From the NCBI GenBank assembly GCA_945859605.1, contig OX243823.1, forward strand, positions 33,775,389-33,839,388: a stretch of 64,000 nucleotides of DNA, given 5' to 3'. The stretch is from Lumbricus rubellus (lineage: Eukaryota; Annelida; Clitellata; Crassiclitellata; Lumbricidae). This document shows positions 37,901 to 47,600 of this stretch, piece after piece. A program made the position numbers and the translations under genes. Below the pieces are notes generated by a model, which had not been told where the DNA came from, did no database searches, and worked only from the letters and a program-made list of their open reading frames with translations. Numbering within the stretch: the first letter of the stretch is position 1; each line of letters opens with the position of its first letter.

Positions 37901-39493
37901 ATCATGTTGCCCCCGTGCACGACCGACGCGTGCCCGTCCCCCGTGGCAGTCGCGGACGCCGACGATCGTTGCTGGTGGGCCGGGGACGCGCCCGGTCGTT
38001 TCTCCGCTTCCCTGACGTGTCGGATGAGACCGTCTGCCGTCTGGATGAGCGTCTCTTCCTGCTGACCGTTGCTTCCGTCCCCCATTGGGGTGACGACGAT
38101 GTGGTTGTCCTGGAGGGAGAGGACGTTGGGGGCGAAGAGCGACTGCGACATGCCCTGCGGTAGGACCATCATCTGGTACGGGGGAACGACCCACGGCAGC
38201 GAGAGCGGCGTACCACCCGAGTTGGACGGTGCCTGGAAGAACTGGAGCTGATGGGCACCAGACGATGTTTGGATCTGCTGCTGATGGAGTTGCTGCTGCT
38301 GCTGCTGTTGCTGTTGGAGGACCTGTTGGTAGGCCTGCGCTGACATGGCAAGGGCGGCTGATGTCTGGCCCCCACTCATGCTCATGATCGCCTCCGTCAA
38401 CTGCTGCTGCTGCTGTTGAAGCTGCTGCTGCTGTTGTTGTTGTTGCTGCTGCTGGTGAGATTCGTTGGCATCTTTGTCGCATTCCTGCTTCATCATCTGC
38501 GCCATAGGGTGGAGGGGGGATGAGGAGGATGGTCTCTGTGGAAATGAAACCAAAACAGGGACAGTTACCCATAGATCTGTGTTCTAAGACGGTTAATTAA
38601 CAACCGTCAACCAGGGTGGAATAATGGGAAGAGGAAAATTCGGGTAACGGAAGAGGAGTAAGAGGAGCAGAAGTGAGAAGGAAATGTTGATGGAGGAAAC
38701 AGAGGAAAGAGGAGGAAATGGAGATTGGACAAGGAGATGGAAGAGAAGAAAGAAGTAGCGTATACGAAGAAACTGGGAAGAAGGAAAGATGGACGTGAAA
38801 ACTGATGAGGGAATAGATGAATGAAGAGGAAATGGAGAGCAGTAAGTGTATCTAGAAACTATATAAAGGAAATAGAGATAACTTAGACAATAGAACAAGG
38901 AATACAGGAGCAATGGTAAGAAGAATAACAGAAATGGAAGATGTATACAATATATTGGAAGTGGATAAGGCAATGGAATAGCTGGAAAATCAAGAGAAAA
39001 ATTAAGCTGCAGGAAATGGATAAGTAGGAAATAGGGCAAAAAACTGAAGAGGAGGAAAAGGAAGAAAATGGAGAATTGAGGCAGAACGTAGAAAGGCTGA
39101 AGAGGACAGGAACCAGAATTGTGAACAAATAACAATTAGCAATTGTTCATTCAATACACAATGTTGCTTGAGGATAAAAACAACAAAAAGTTCAAGTAGC
39201 GCGATAATCACCTACCGTAAACTCTATAATTGTCTATTCTATGGATCAGAGTCAATATAATTCACAAGGTGCTATTCAATTACGGTAAACAGATTTTTTG
39301 ACAGAATACTTTTAACGGTTAGACACTAATTTGTTTAGGGATATCTGCAGCACAGTTGAGTTGGATAGGGGCATCCAGGTACTTAAAAGTTCTGAGCTAG
39401 ATTTAAGTGTCTTGGTACAATGAGCGCAGTACTGTTGGTGGGAGGATAGAATGGTGATGGAAAGGACTGGCTGGGCTTCATCATGTGCTGAGG
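34349..39493 (-). CDS. HMG-box protein with SMARCE1/BAF57-like box, polyglutamine tracts and C-terminal coiled coil
   Basis: Five minus-strand exons join in frame: 39,493-39,419, 38,535-37,720, 37,023-36,889, 36,308-35,842 and 34,937-34,349. From the first ATG (39,484) this gives about 690 codons. Residues about 45-130 are glutamine-rich. The HMG box is at about 279-350: PPKKPLTPYMLFSKA, then IWPQVKAANSHL, EIGAVVGALWRDLDPNEKQR and ERYDTELRHYL. Its spacing (KPLxPYM, WxQVKAxN, EIG, WRDL, EKQxY) is closest to SMARCE1, the DNA-binding subunit of SWI/SNF (BAF) remodellers. A leucine-rich coiled coil (LETELLHLRSALTDKTTEVQ, then LNHKLEEAYRIIERYKQQF) is at about 607-650. Vertebrate SMARCE1 is shorter (about 411 aa) and lacks the long polyQ N-terminus, so this may be a paralogue. 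A TOX-type box fits worse. Confidence 0.75.
34938..35841. other. HMG-box gene intron with SINE tails
   Basis: Holds SINE-like tails followed by GAATGAATGAATGA at about 35,440-35,490 and a GTGAAGGAATGCTATATAAATGC module at about 35,700. Confidence 0.6.
35842..36308 (-). CDS. HMG-box gene, end of box and Q-rich exon
   Basis: Acceptor GTTTCCAG/GAGAGA, donor TACAG/GTAACA. Starts ERYDTELRHYLATTGL, then a basic KPKAKRKDIRDK stretch (possible nuclear signal), then a Gln-rich segment. Confidence 0.88.
36378..36575 (+). mobile_element. LINE C-terminal remnant inside HMG-box gene intron
   Basis: A plus-strand frame reads RKKLSYFGHVMRSNGLEKEL-like sequence, then GRKGQGRPRKKWMDEIHKKS, then RERKHWRG and a stop at 36,573-36,575. 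This is the same region as in the LINE copies at 9,590 and 28,066. It is antisense to the host gene. Confidence 0.7.
36705..36790 (-). mobile_element. tRNA-like SINE head
   Basis: The minus strand has GATAGAGTAATGGATAAC (A-box-like) and GCGAGTTCGAGCCCC (B-box-like) at tRNA spacing. The arms do not fold into a proper cloverleaf, so a tRNA-derived repeat is more likely than a working tRNA. Confidence 0.45.
36800..36885. repeat. (TG)n/CTGT microsatellite
   Basis: TGTCTGTCTGTGTGTGTG tract that reaches to within a few bases of the donor of the central HMG exon at 36,888. Confidence 0.9.
36889..37023 (-). CDS. HMG-box gene, central HMG exon
   Basis: Acceptor GTTGTAG/ATCTGG, donor GATAAA/GTATGA. 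45 codons from IWPQVKAANS to MFTKDK, covering helices 1-2 and the start of helix 3. Confidence 0.92.
37128..37232 (+). mobile_element. tRNA-derived SINE family A, 3' half
   Basis: GCGCTTCAGCGTGAAGCCC, then a CGGGAGCGCTTCTGA block and AACAAGTGCACGTACAAACG, co-linear with 22,215-22,318. The tRNA head is missing. Confidence 0.7.
37720..38535 (-). CDS. HMG-box gene, polyQ exon
   Basis: Acceptor TTTCCACAG/AGACC, donor AAAGCA/GTAAGT. 272 codons. Mixed CAG/CAA runs encode three polyglutamine tracts. The exon ends with the first third of the HMG box (KPLTPYMLFSKA). Confidence 0.85.
38536..39418. other. Purine-rich intron of the HMG-box gene
   Basis: GA-rich plus strand from about 38,620 to 39,100 with AGGAAATGGAGA-like words. 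Leu/Phe/Ser-rich minus frames follow from composition. Confidence 0.6.
39419..39493 (-). CDS. HMG-box gene, probable first coding exon
   Basis: Acceptor TTTTCACAG/CCTCAG, donor CTCATT/GTACCA. 75 bp encode PQHMMKPSQSFPSPFYPPTN and STALI. The double ATG (39,484 and 39,481) may be the start, the second having A at -3. It joins the next exon in phase 0. It is supported by frame and splice signals only. Confidence 0.5.
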
Positions 39494-40659
39494 CTGTGAA
39501 AATGAAGTCGCTAATACTTTATACTTGTGGCTGCTTCTCGTCACTGGCTGAAGGGACTTATGGGAAGAAGAGAAGAATGAAGAGAAGCAGAAGAGAAGAA
39601 GGAGCAAGAGAGGAAAGAAGAGGAGAATGAAGAGAATAAGAAATTTATAGGATAATTTATACAATTAGGAAAAGAAGGAAGAGGAAAGAGGAAGAGGTTC
39701 AGAAGTGAAAAGGAAAAGCAGGAAGAGAAGAGGAGAAATACCAAGCGCAGAGAGGAAGAAAAGGAGGAGGACGAGGAGGAGGAGACATTTGCCCACCGCC
39801 ACCACACCCGTCTGACTTGTACCAGACACTGCTTTGTGTATCCGGCCACAATCAGATATGAGGGAATAATTCCCCTCTGGCAGTCGGCCAGAGATTGAAT
39901 ATGGACGTCAATTACCCAGACCCCGGGGGAGTGAAGGAAAGCAAAGACCACTGTACACGAGGGTATCATAGGAGTAGTATATATTCGAGATGGCAAACTT
40001 CTCCGAGCCAGGAGAACCAGGCGAACCGAGAGCTGGGAAGGAGGCAGCAACAGAGCACTGAAGGAGGCCACGGGCGTTGACTACGGAAATCAAGCAATAC
40101 ATAAATCAAAAACCAATTGGATTGCAAGTTTCGTGTATGTGCTTTAATATCACTGTGTTTGTTTATTTATATGGAAATTAATTTATATAGCACCACTCTG
40201 CGAGACTACTCTCGCAGGCGTTCACTGCATTAGCCTCAGCAACATCATCAGTTCCTGACGCCGCCAGCCATTTTGGCGGTGATGGGTACGAATAAATGAG
40301 GTACATGATCCTTTGGCCATTTGTCAAGTACATTGCTCCCCCCATTAGTACTGGCCTAAATGATGAACATTAGATTGTCTTTAAGAACAAAATGTCTTCT
40401 CAGATAACTAGAAGGGTCTCTATGTCTAAGAGAGTTTCCGATGTTACCAGACATGAGTGGACACATGAGTGGTCACGTTAAAGCAAGCAATGATGAATGA
40501 ATGCATTAAGGTGTGGAGCAGAAATAAGTGAATGGGTAACAGCTCATAAGAGTAACGCAGAGCTCTGAAACAAGCAGACACAACTGATCACGATGAACAA
40601 GACTTTTCCCAATTGATGTTGCTGGACTTGGATTTTTGAACAAATCTAATCTAATAAGA
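39494..40659. other. Upstream flank of the HMG-box gene
   Basis: GA-rich at about 39,550-39,780. A SINE-like ATTTATATAGCACCACTCTG module lies at about 40,180-40,240. I could not identify a 5' untranslated exon. Confidence 0.4.
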
Positions 40660-40850
40660 ATATTGCAAAGCGCTTATCACAGCAGAGCTATTCAGAAGCG
40701 CTCTCAGCGTGACTGGTCCATGAAAAGACAAAGGATCTTCAAACAGCGAAAAGATGACTTCAGGTGAATTCTCACCAGAATCCTGTGCAATGAATTGCAG
40801 GGGAAAGGTGATTCCACATTGAGGGACCCATAATAGCAAAGCCCAATGCA
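40660..40850 (-). mobile_element. SINE-like repeat G, copy 1
   Basis: GAGCTATTCAGAAGCGCTCT, then AAGGTGATTCCACATTGAGG. It shares block order with 54,170-54,475. Short 5' pieces also occur at 3,278 and 63,630. Confidence 0.55.
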
Positions 40851-42129
40851 TTGAGGCTCAAAAACAGTGTCCGTATAGTTCATCATCTGTAATGTATCCC
40901 TGTGTTTTTGCTTTCCGCTAAGTCGAATCAATAACCATTTTTAAATCGTTTGCCCTCCATAGTCTGCTGTCTCAGTCAATCGATATTCTTGAAAAATCCA
41001 CCGGATTAGAGTTTGACTTTGAAACGCCAATTCAATTAGACAGAATGGTGCAATAGAAATTACTGCTAGAAAATCAAGTTCTGTTCTGGCATTGACATAG
41101 ATCTGCTGTGTGCAGAGGGTGTAGACCTCTGTGGTAATAAAACGTCCGGTATCAAGAGGATTCATTTGCATAAGACCCCATATGTTTCGTAACAAGTGTC
41201 TGATAGTCAACTTGCTAGTATCCCCACTGCCATTCAAAAACCCACTTGGACAGAAAATCAGGGTTCAAGTGAGGGTGCTGACAACCCACCCTTGTAAGCC
41301 AAGGCTGAGAAAATGAAGGCGCTTACACATCATAGCAATCGCCGACTTTTCAGGACTTTTATAAGGAGCTGATCTCTATTTGCTCCTCTTGAGCTCAAGT
41401 GTTTCTTACCAACACTTGTAAAGACAGACGAAACAAGTGATATGTAAACAAATTTATTGAATTCAATGAAATCCATGTCTGGGAACAGCAGACCCAACAG
41501 CAGCCAGAACATTGACTGTCTGGTTAAAGAGATCTGCTTATGTGTGACCTAGACACTAAAAGCAATGCCTTACTTTGGATTCAGCATTGCTGAAAACATC
41601 ATTTTGCATCAATGCGTGACAAAAAGTGACTACTGCAACACAATACTGAAAAGTCTCCTTGACAACAAGTAGGCTGCTTTCTCTAACCAGAATGCACAGG
41701 TCTGGCAGTAAGGATGTGTAAAGCCAGTTCTGCTAAAGTGATTCTCTCTTTGCTCAGCATCTGCTGGCAAGAATGCTGCTTTTGGCAGACTTTTTCTCTT
41801 TGACCGCTGCGGGTCCCTCCACCAGGAACCCACTCTCCTCATATTCATATGAAGACATTCTCTTTGTTAACTTCTACCACTCTCTACAGTTCTTAACAAT
41901 TACCATTGCCCAGCTAGAACCCATACTAAGCTCATCTCTGCTGTACATCAACTGCACACAGCATTATCACCCACAGGGAAAGACCAATGTTCTTCAAGTT
42001 CTGTTTGCCTTTCTGGTAAATCCCCTACACATAAAATCCCCAAAGGTAAGCAGTGCTAAGTACCTGAAGGGAATTTCCCTGAAGGGGATTTACATATCTC
42101 TACAAACCAATCTATTCCGACAAATATAG
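40851..42129. other. Gene-free stretch
   Basis: No supported gene on either strand. Confidence 0.45.
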
Positions 42130-42400
42130 TACGAATAGTATGCGAGGTTAGCCACTTCATTTTCATGGCATCAACATGTGAGCGCTGATAGCCTGTCCTG
42201 TCTCTCTCTCTCTGTTGCAGTTTCATACAAACAGTGTATGGCCAGAGTACTCATCATAGGGGAGACGGTGGAGTGCTCAGAAACATCGAACCAAACTCTG
42301 CTTTGGACGGGTTTGAAATCCCAACCTCCCGATTGACAGTCTGGTAAGATAACCCCAACACAGTCAAATGCCTCCGATAAACAAATATTACAAATCCTGA
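42130..42400 (-). mobile_element. tRNA-derived SINE family B, degenerate copy
   Basis: Has GTTAGCCACTTCATTTTCATGG, then GTACTCATCATAG and GGGTTTGAAATCCCAACCTC (B-box region read on minus), then TTGACAGTCTGG. Block order matches 52,985-53,250. Confidence 0.65.
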
Positions 42401-43296
42401 CCACACATTACGGATGACGATTTTTTTAAAACTAACCATTGTGGTTTGGAATTAATAATTGCCCAGACCACGAACTAAAGATCTTGATTACAACATAAAA
42501 AAGCCATGGTTGTATGACAGAGTAATGCTAAATAAAAGGTATGGCAAGCCCTGGTAAGTAATTAGGAAACGCTTAAAAATAGTGACTTCCGTACTACAAG
42601 AATCATGCTAAAGGTCTATACTAATTCTAAAAGAATCCATTTTTGTGAAATCATTAAACGCATTAAAAAACATGAAAGAAAGGCAGTGGTAAGCCAGCCA
42701 GTCGTCTCAATCCCATTGCGAACATGTCAGCCAAAAGAATTGTTTTCAAAAACACATTTTTTCCACATCCCTCCCATTATATATCTATTGCTCCCCTTTT
42801 CCCCCATGCTGCTCTGTTCCAGTTAGTAGTGCTCAAAGAAATACAACTACTACTCAAACTCTTTATTGAATGGACACAGTCAAAGCAGATTATAGCTGTC
42901 TATACAGTTACATCCTGCAGTGACTCAGTACACATGGGTGGCTGCAATTAACTGAAAGAAACTTTATCTAATTACACATATCCAAAACAATAAAAATCCA
43001 AATATCACTCGAAATGTGGGCTTTCAGTCCACAATCACTTCCCACAGCCTGGCGTTATCTATGTCACATTTTAAACTTTATTTCAGGCGAAAAGTTACAG
43101 GGACAGCCGCAATTGGTCACGTTCTTGTAGATCGCCAGCTTTTAAAATTATAAAACAGAATGTCGTGACCAACCTTTCACAAAATAGTTGCAGGCTGTCA
43201 CAAAACTGCAATACGGTAAGACGATATGCAAATCCGAACAATTTCTTGCAATTATAAAATAATCACATTTGTTTAGGTCGATTTTATTTCCTTGAA
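42401..43296. other. Gene-free stretch
   Basis: Nothing recognised. Confidence 0.4.
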
Positions 43297-43449
43297 ATGG
43301 CTGAAAGCAAAGAAATCAAGAATGTTGTAGCGCTATATCACAAGCGGCGTTGGACGACTACTGGCAATATCTCGGCTACACTTCATCGTCGACTTTATTC
43401 AGCGTCATCTAAACGGCAGTTTCGACGGAAAAGTAAAATACATCTCTAA
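43297..43449 (+). CDS. Small ORF of unknown function
   Basis: 50 codons, ATG at 43,297 in a strong start context (G at -3, G at +4), reading MAESKEIKNVVALYHKRRW, and basic towards the end. It has no recognised domain. It lies 1.2 kb upstream of PRPF18, in sequence with more CG dinucleotides than average. It could be a first exon, an upstream ORF or chance. Confidence 0.2.
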   Translation: MAESKEIKNVVALYHKRRWTTTGNISATLHRRLYSASSKRQFRRKSKIHL

Positions 43450-44617
43450 GGACTTGTAGCGATAATAAAATTTCGAGTTTTACGAATAAAAACGGGCGTT
43501 TTTCGACGATTACTTCTCGCCTTATTCTGCCTGTACGCCACAATAGACAAGCCACTGACAGATAAACAGTAGATGGACGCGTCAAGATACAAAAATGGCG
43601 CAAATCATCGTCGTGCAAGAATATAAACTGCTCGAAAATGTACTAAGTCTAAAATTATTTTCAATCTACGTAACACAGAAATAAATCTAAATATTTTAAG
43701 GCAATTTGTTTGTTTTTGTGCATCTCAGGTTACTTAAACTAGTTATTACACATTGGTTTGAATTTGCATATTGGTTAGTCTATACGCACAAAGCTCTGTG
43801 TTTCTCGAGTCTATCTTTACTTCAGGATTTTTTAAACTCAAAGCTCGGGTAGCATAGTCGGTGCTCTAGGATGTAATGCTTCATTGGTTTATATAACGCC
43901 GAAACTTCCGCAATGAACCAAGACTTTAATATTACCATAGCATACAAATGATACAATAATATATATAATATGATATTCGCTAATTTTTTAGCCCCAAAAC
44001 ACTTGCTTTGTATAAGCACCTGGATATTTTTTGATTTCACACGTAATCGTAATCTCGAACTTCTACAGCGCCCACAAAAGCGAAGTCGCGGGAACCAGCT
44101 TATTCACAGGCACTTAATCAAAACAAAATCGATAGGCATCGGGTCAAGTCCGGAGAGTCAGGCAGGCAGACAGATGGACGGCTAAGGTGGGTGATGTTCA
44201 GAGTTGAAATGATGTTCAGTGGCTGTCCTTAGTTCTGTTTCCTAAGCCGAGACGGAATTAGGCCTAAGAGGCCTTGTGACTTGGCAGATAGATAAAATGG
44301 TTCGTTCTAGATTGGGAATTCCTCACATGGTAAGGCCGTGACTCTCGATTCAGACGGTCGTGGGAAGGCGAACTTCAATAATTTGAAATAGAAAAAACTG
44401 GGTTGTGATCAAAGTACTAAGTCAAATTAAGCCGATTCGAATATCTTAGCATTTTTGAGAGCCTTCTGAGAAAATGTAATAAAATAAAATAGTCTGATCC
44501 ATTTTCTTCAGAAAGCGGAAGCGGAAGTTCTCTTCTGAAATCATAACATCTGTAAAACAATAATACGCATTTTATAATTTTTAATTAATTCGTATATTTA
44601 GCAGTAATACTAGAAAA
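43450..44617. promoter_or_regulatory. PRPF18 5' flank, possible shared promoter
   Basis: The region 5' of PRPF18 also faces the far upstream side of the minus-strand HMG-box gene, giving a head-to-head layout. No TATA box can be assigned. A dispersed repeat C copy is at 44,060-44,170. Evidence is positional only. Confidence 0.25.
44060..44170 (+). repeat. Dispersed repeat C, copy 2
   Basis: ACAGCGCCCACAAAAGCGAAG and GGGAACCAGCTTATT, then GGGTCAAGTCCGGAGAG, aligning with 10,190-10,300. Confidence 0.5.
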
Positions 44618-44680
44618 ATGGATGTTCTGATGAAAGAAATCGAGCGGAAAAAACGTCAACTAGAGGACAAAGCTGTATTG
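44618..44680 (+). CDS. PRPF18: PRPF18 coding exon 1
   Basis: [20 protein letters not shown] plus L. Donor GTATTG/GTAACG, phase 0. Confidence 0.93.
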
Positions 44681-47600
44681 GTAACGTTTTGAAATAACTG
44701 TGATAGACTGTATAATAGTATTGCCCAATGTGTTGGTTGGGGGTGCGTGCGGATAACCAAGCCCATCTATTTATATAGCACTACGACAAGAAAGATATTT
44801 TTCTTGATTCAAAACTGACTCAAATCATTGGCGTTTTTAGTATAAGTGACTACTTTGACCATGCTCCAAATTTCACAAAATTTGATGACATTTGGAAGAT
44901 GGTCAAAGTAGTCACTTGTACCAATTATTTAACATTGCATGGATTTCAGCATTGGTCGAATACGAGTCGGGTTGATGAAAAGAATTCTTGCTAAATAGAA
45001 GTTGGAATGATGAAAATAAATTTTAATTAAATAGAAGTGGGATTTGTGAAAACATTCGCTGAAATTGAAGCAGCATTGATAAACAGTAAGTTTTAATTGA
45101 ATAGAAATTTTTTTATTGATGAAAAATAATTGCTGCCAAAATAGAAGTGGGAATGATTACACGAATTCTTGCCTAAACAGAAGCTGGATCAATGAGAAGG
45201 ATTCCTGCCAAACTATAAGTTGGATTGATTAAAAAATAAAAATTCTGCAACAAGCGAATAATTTACGACGCTAAAATACACGTTTACCGTCAGATCATGA
45301 ATTCTTTGAAGGCCCGCGGTACTTTATTAATCTCGTTCCACTCTATGCTACTTTGTAATGTTAGGATTTATAGTAGGGCTGCCAGCCGCCCGAAGAATTC
45401 ACCAGGTAAATCCTAGAATTGGCCTTGTGCATCCCGTGTCCCGGATTGATTCCAATCGTCCCAGAGTTCGGTTTAGATATCCACCAAATTTATGTTATTT
45501 TGGAAATGACATATTGAGTGACTGTGGAATGGGTAAATCAAAAGTTGGCTGCCCTGTTTTACAAGCTTTTCCTGTGCATTTCACTATTTAAAGTGTGTTG
45601 TTTACATACTCCTCTCATTTCTATTCCTATCAATATCTGTTTTTAATTTTTGCAGGGCTCTGGCAAGAAATATTTGAAACGTGGGGACGTTGCAAAGCAG
45701 GAGGCTGAAGAATATTTAAAGAAAAAACAAAAACTTGACGGCAGTGGAATGGAAAACGTAAGCAGATTATGAATTTCATATGTCTAACACAATTTAATCA
45801 GTTATTTAGTCATGCCAAAAATTGCGGAAGGTAAAAAAGTAAATGCAAACTAGGTGAAGACAGCAGATTTGTTGACATGCTTGCAGAAACTACATAACCT
45901 CAAAGGTACAGGCCATGCATTTAATTCACTGTTGCAATATTGTTTTAATTGTTATTGTAAGTGTTTTATGATGATCTATTATTATGCACAAAGTCTGCTG
46001 TAATTAAAGATATTTTATACATTAGACCATGCATTCTCTTATCTTGATTGTCATAATAATGCACTTGTATCTAATTTAGTTTTTTTAACTTTAGTTTCCA
46101 TTCATGTACATTTTGTCTTTCACTTTTTTTTATGTGTGCATTATTATTGTGCACTTAAAGCTCTCATCTTTATAGTTTACATCCTATTTTATTTTTATAA
46201 TTTATGTGCGGTTGTACATTGTAGAGCTTTTAGTTTGCTTGTTTTCCAAATAAAAAATGTCTAAATGCAAATTTCGTGTGTGAAGATCCTGAGACGGTGT
46301 GTTTCTTTCCAACAGATATCTTCCAGTTTAAATGCAACAGATGAGAGCAGCCAAGACTCGGCGTGTAACCAGGCAATTGATGAGAAGAAAATTCCACTGA
46401 CAAGAAAAGAGGTAACTCAAATGAGCTCACAAACGAATTTGTTGTTCATGCTCATATTACACTGCTAGATTTTGACGAGATACTTTTTGGCATATTTAAA
46501 AAAATTTCCAATGTAATGTAATGTAGCCCATATGTTAGAATTTTTTAATTAAGAGCCTGTGCACGTAGCCGACAGTGAAATGGAAAAGTTATGTTCTAGA
46601 AAATATGATGTGAAGTACACAATGACTGGCACTGAGTTCCATAATATTACTGTCATCATCAGCAGAGACAGCATTAGACAGAAATTCAGCTAATACATCC
46701 CACAATGTATTCATGTATATTCACCATTATTTTATTTTATGCTATGTCCAGCTAGTGACTAATAAGTGTTTGTGTGTAGGTGACGTTGTTTTGTTTCAGT
46801 TTGTTTTGATGAGTTTAATCGTAACATGTTGAATGTTTGTGCTGCAGGTGATACGGATGTTGAATGTTTGTGCAGGTGATACGGATGTTGAATGTTTGTG
46901 CTGCAGGTGATACGGATGTTGAATGTTTGTGCTGCAGGTGATACGGATGTTGAATGTTTGTGCAGGTGATACGGATGTTGAATGTTTGTGCTGCAGGTGA
47001 TACGGATGTTGAATGTTTGTGCAGGTGATACGGATGTTGAATGTTTGTGCTGCAGGTGATACGGATGTTGAATGTTTGTGCAGGTGATACGGATGTTGAA
47101 TGTTTGTGCTGCAGGTGATACGGATGTTGAATGTTTGTGCAGGTGATACGGATGTTGAATGTTTGTGCTGCAGGTGATACGGATGTTGAATGTTTGTGCT
47201 GCAGGTGATACGGATGTTGAATGTTTGTGCAGGTGATACGGATGTTGAATGTTTGTGCTGCAGGTGATACGGATGTTGAATGTTTGTGCTGCAGGTGATA
47301 CGGATGTTGAATGTTTGTGCTGCAGGTGATACGGATGTTGAATGTTTGTGCAGCAGGTGATACGGATGTTGAATGTTTGTGCAGGTGATACGGATGTTGA
47401 ATGTTTGTGCAGGTGATACGGATGTTGAATGTTTGTGCTGCAGGTGATACGGATGTTGAATGTTTGTGCTGCAGGTGATACGGATGTTGAATGTTTGTGC
47501 AGGTGATACGGATGTTGAATGTTTGTGCTGCAGGTGATACGGATGTTGAATGTTTGTGCTGCAGGTGATACGGATGTTGAATGTTTGTGCTGCAGGTGAT

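Noticed and set aside
37826..38572. 248-codon frame overlapping the polyQ exon
   Set aside because: Same strand but a different frame from the exon that continues into the HMG box. It is held open by GC-rich codons and CAG repeats read as GCA/AGC.
45358..45591. 77-codon ORF in PRPF18 intron 1
   Set aside because: It falls on a probable MITE with inverted ends and has no protein similarity that I recognise.
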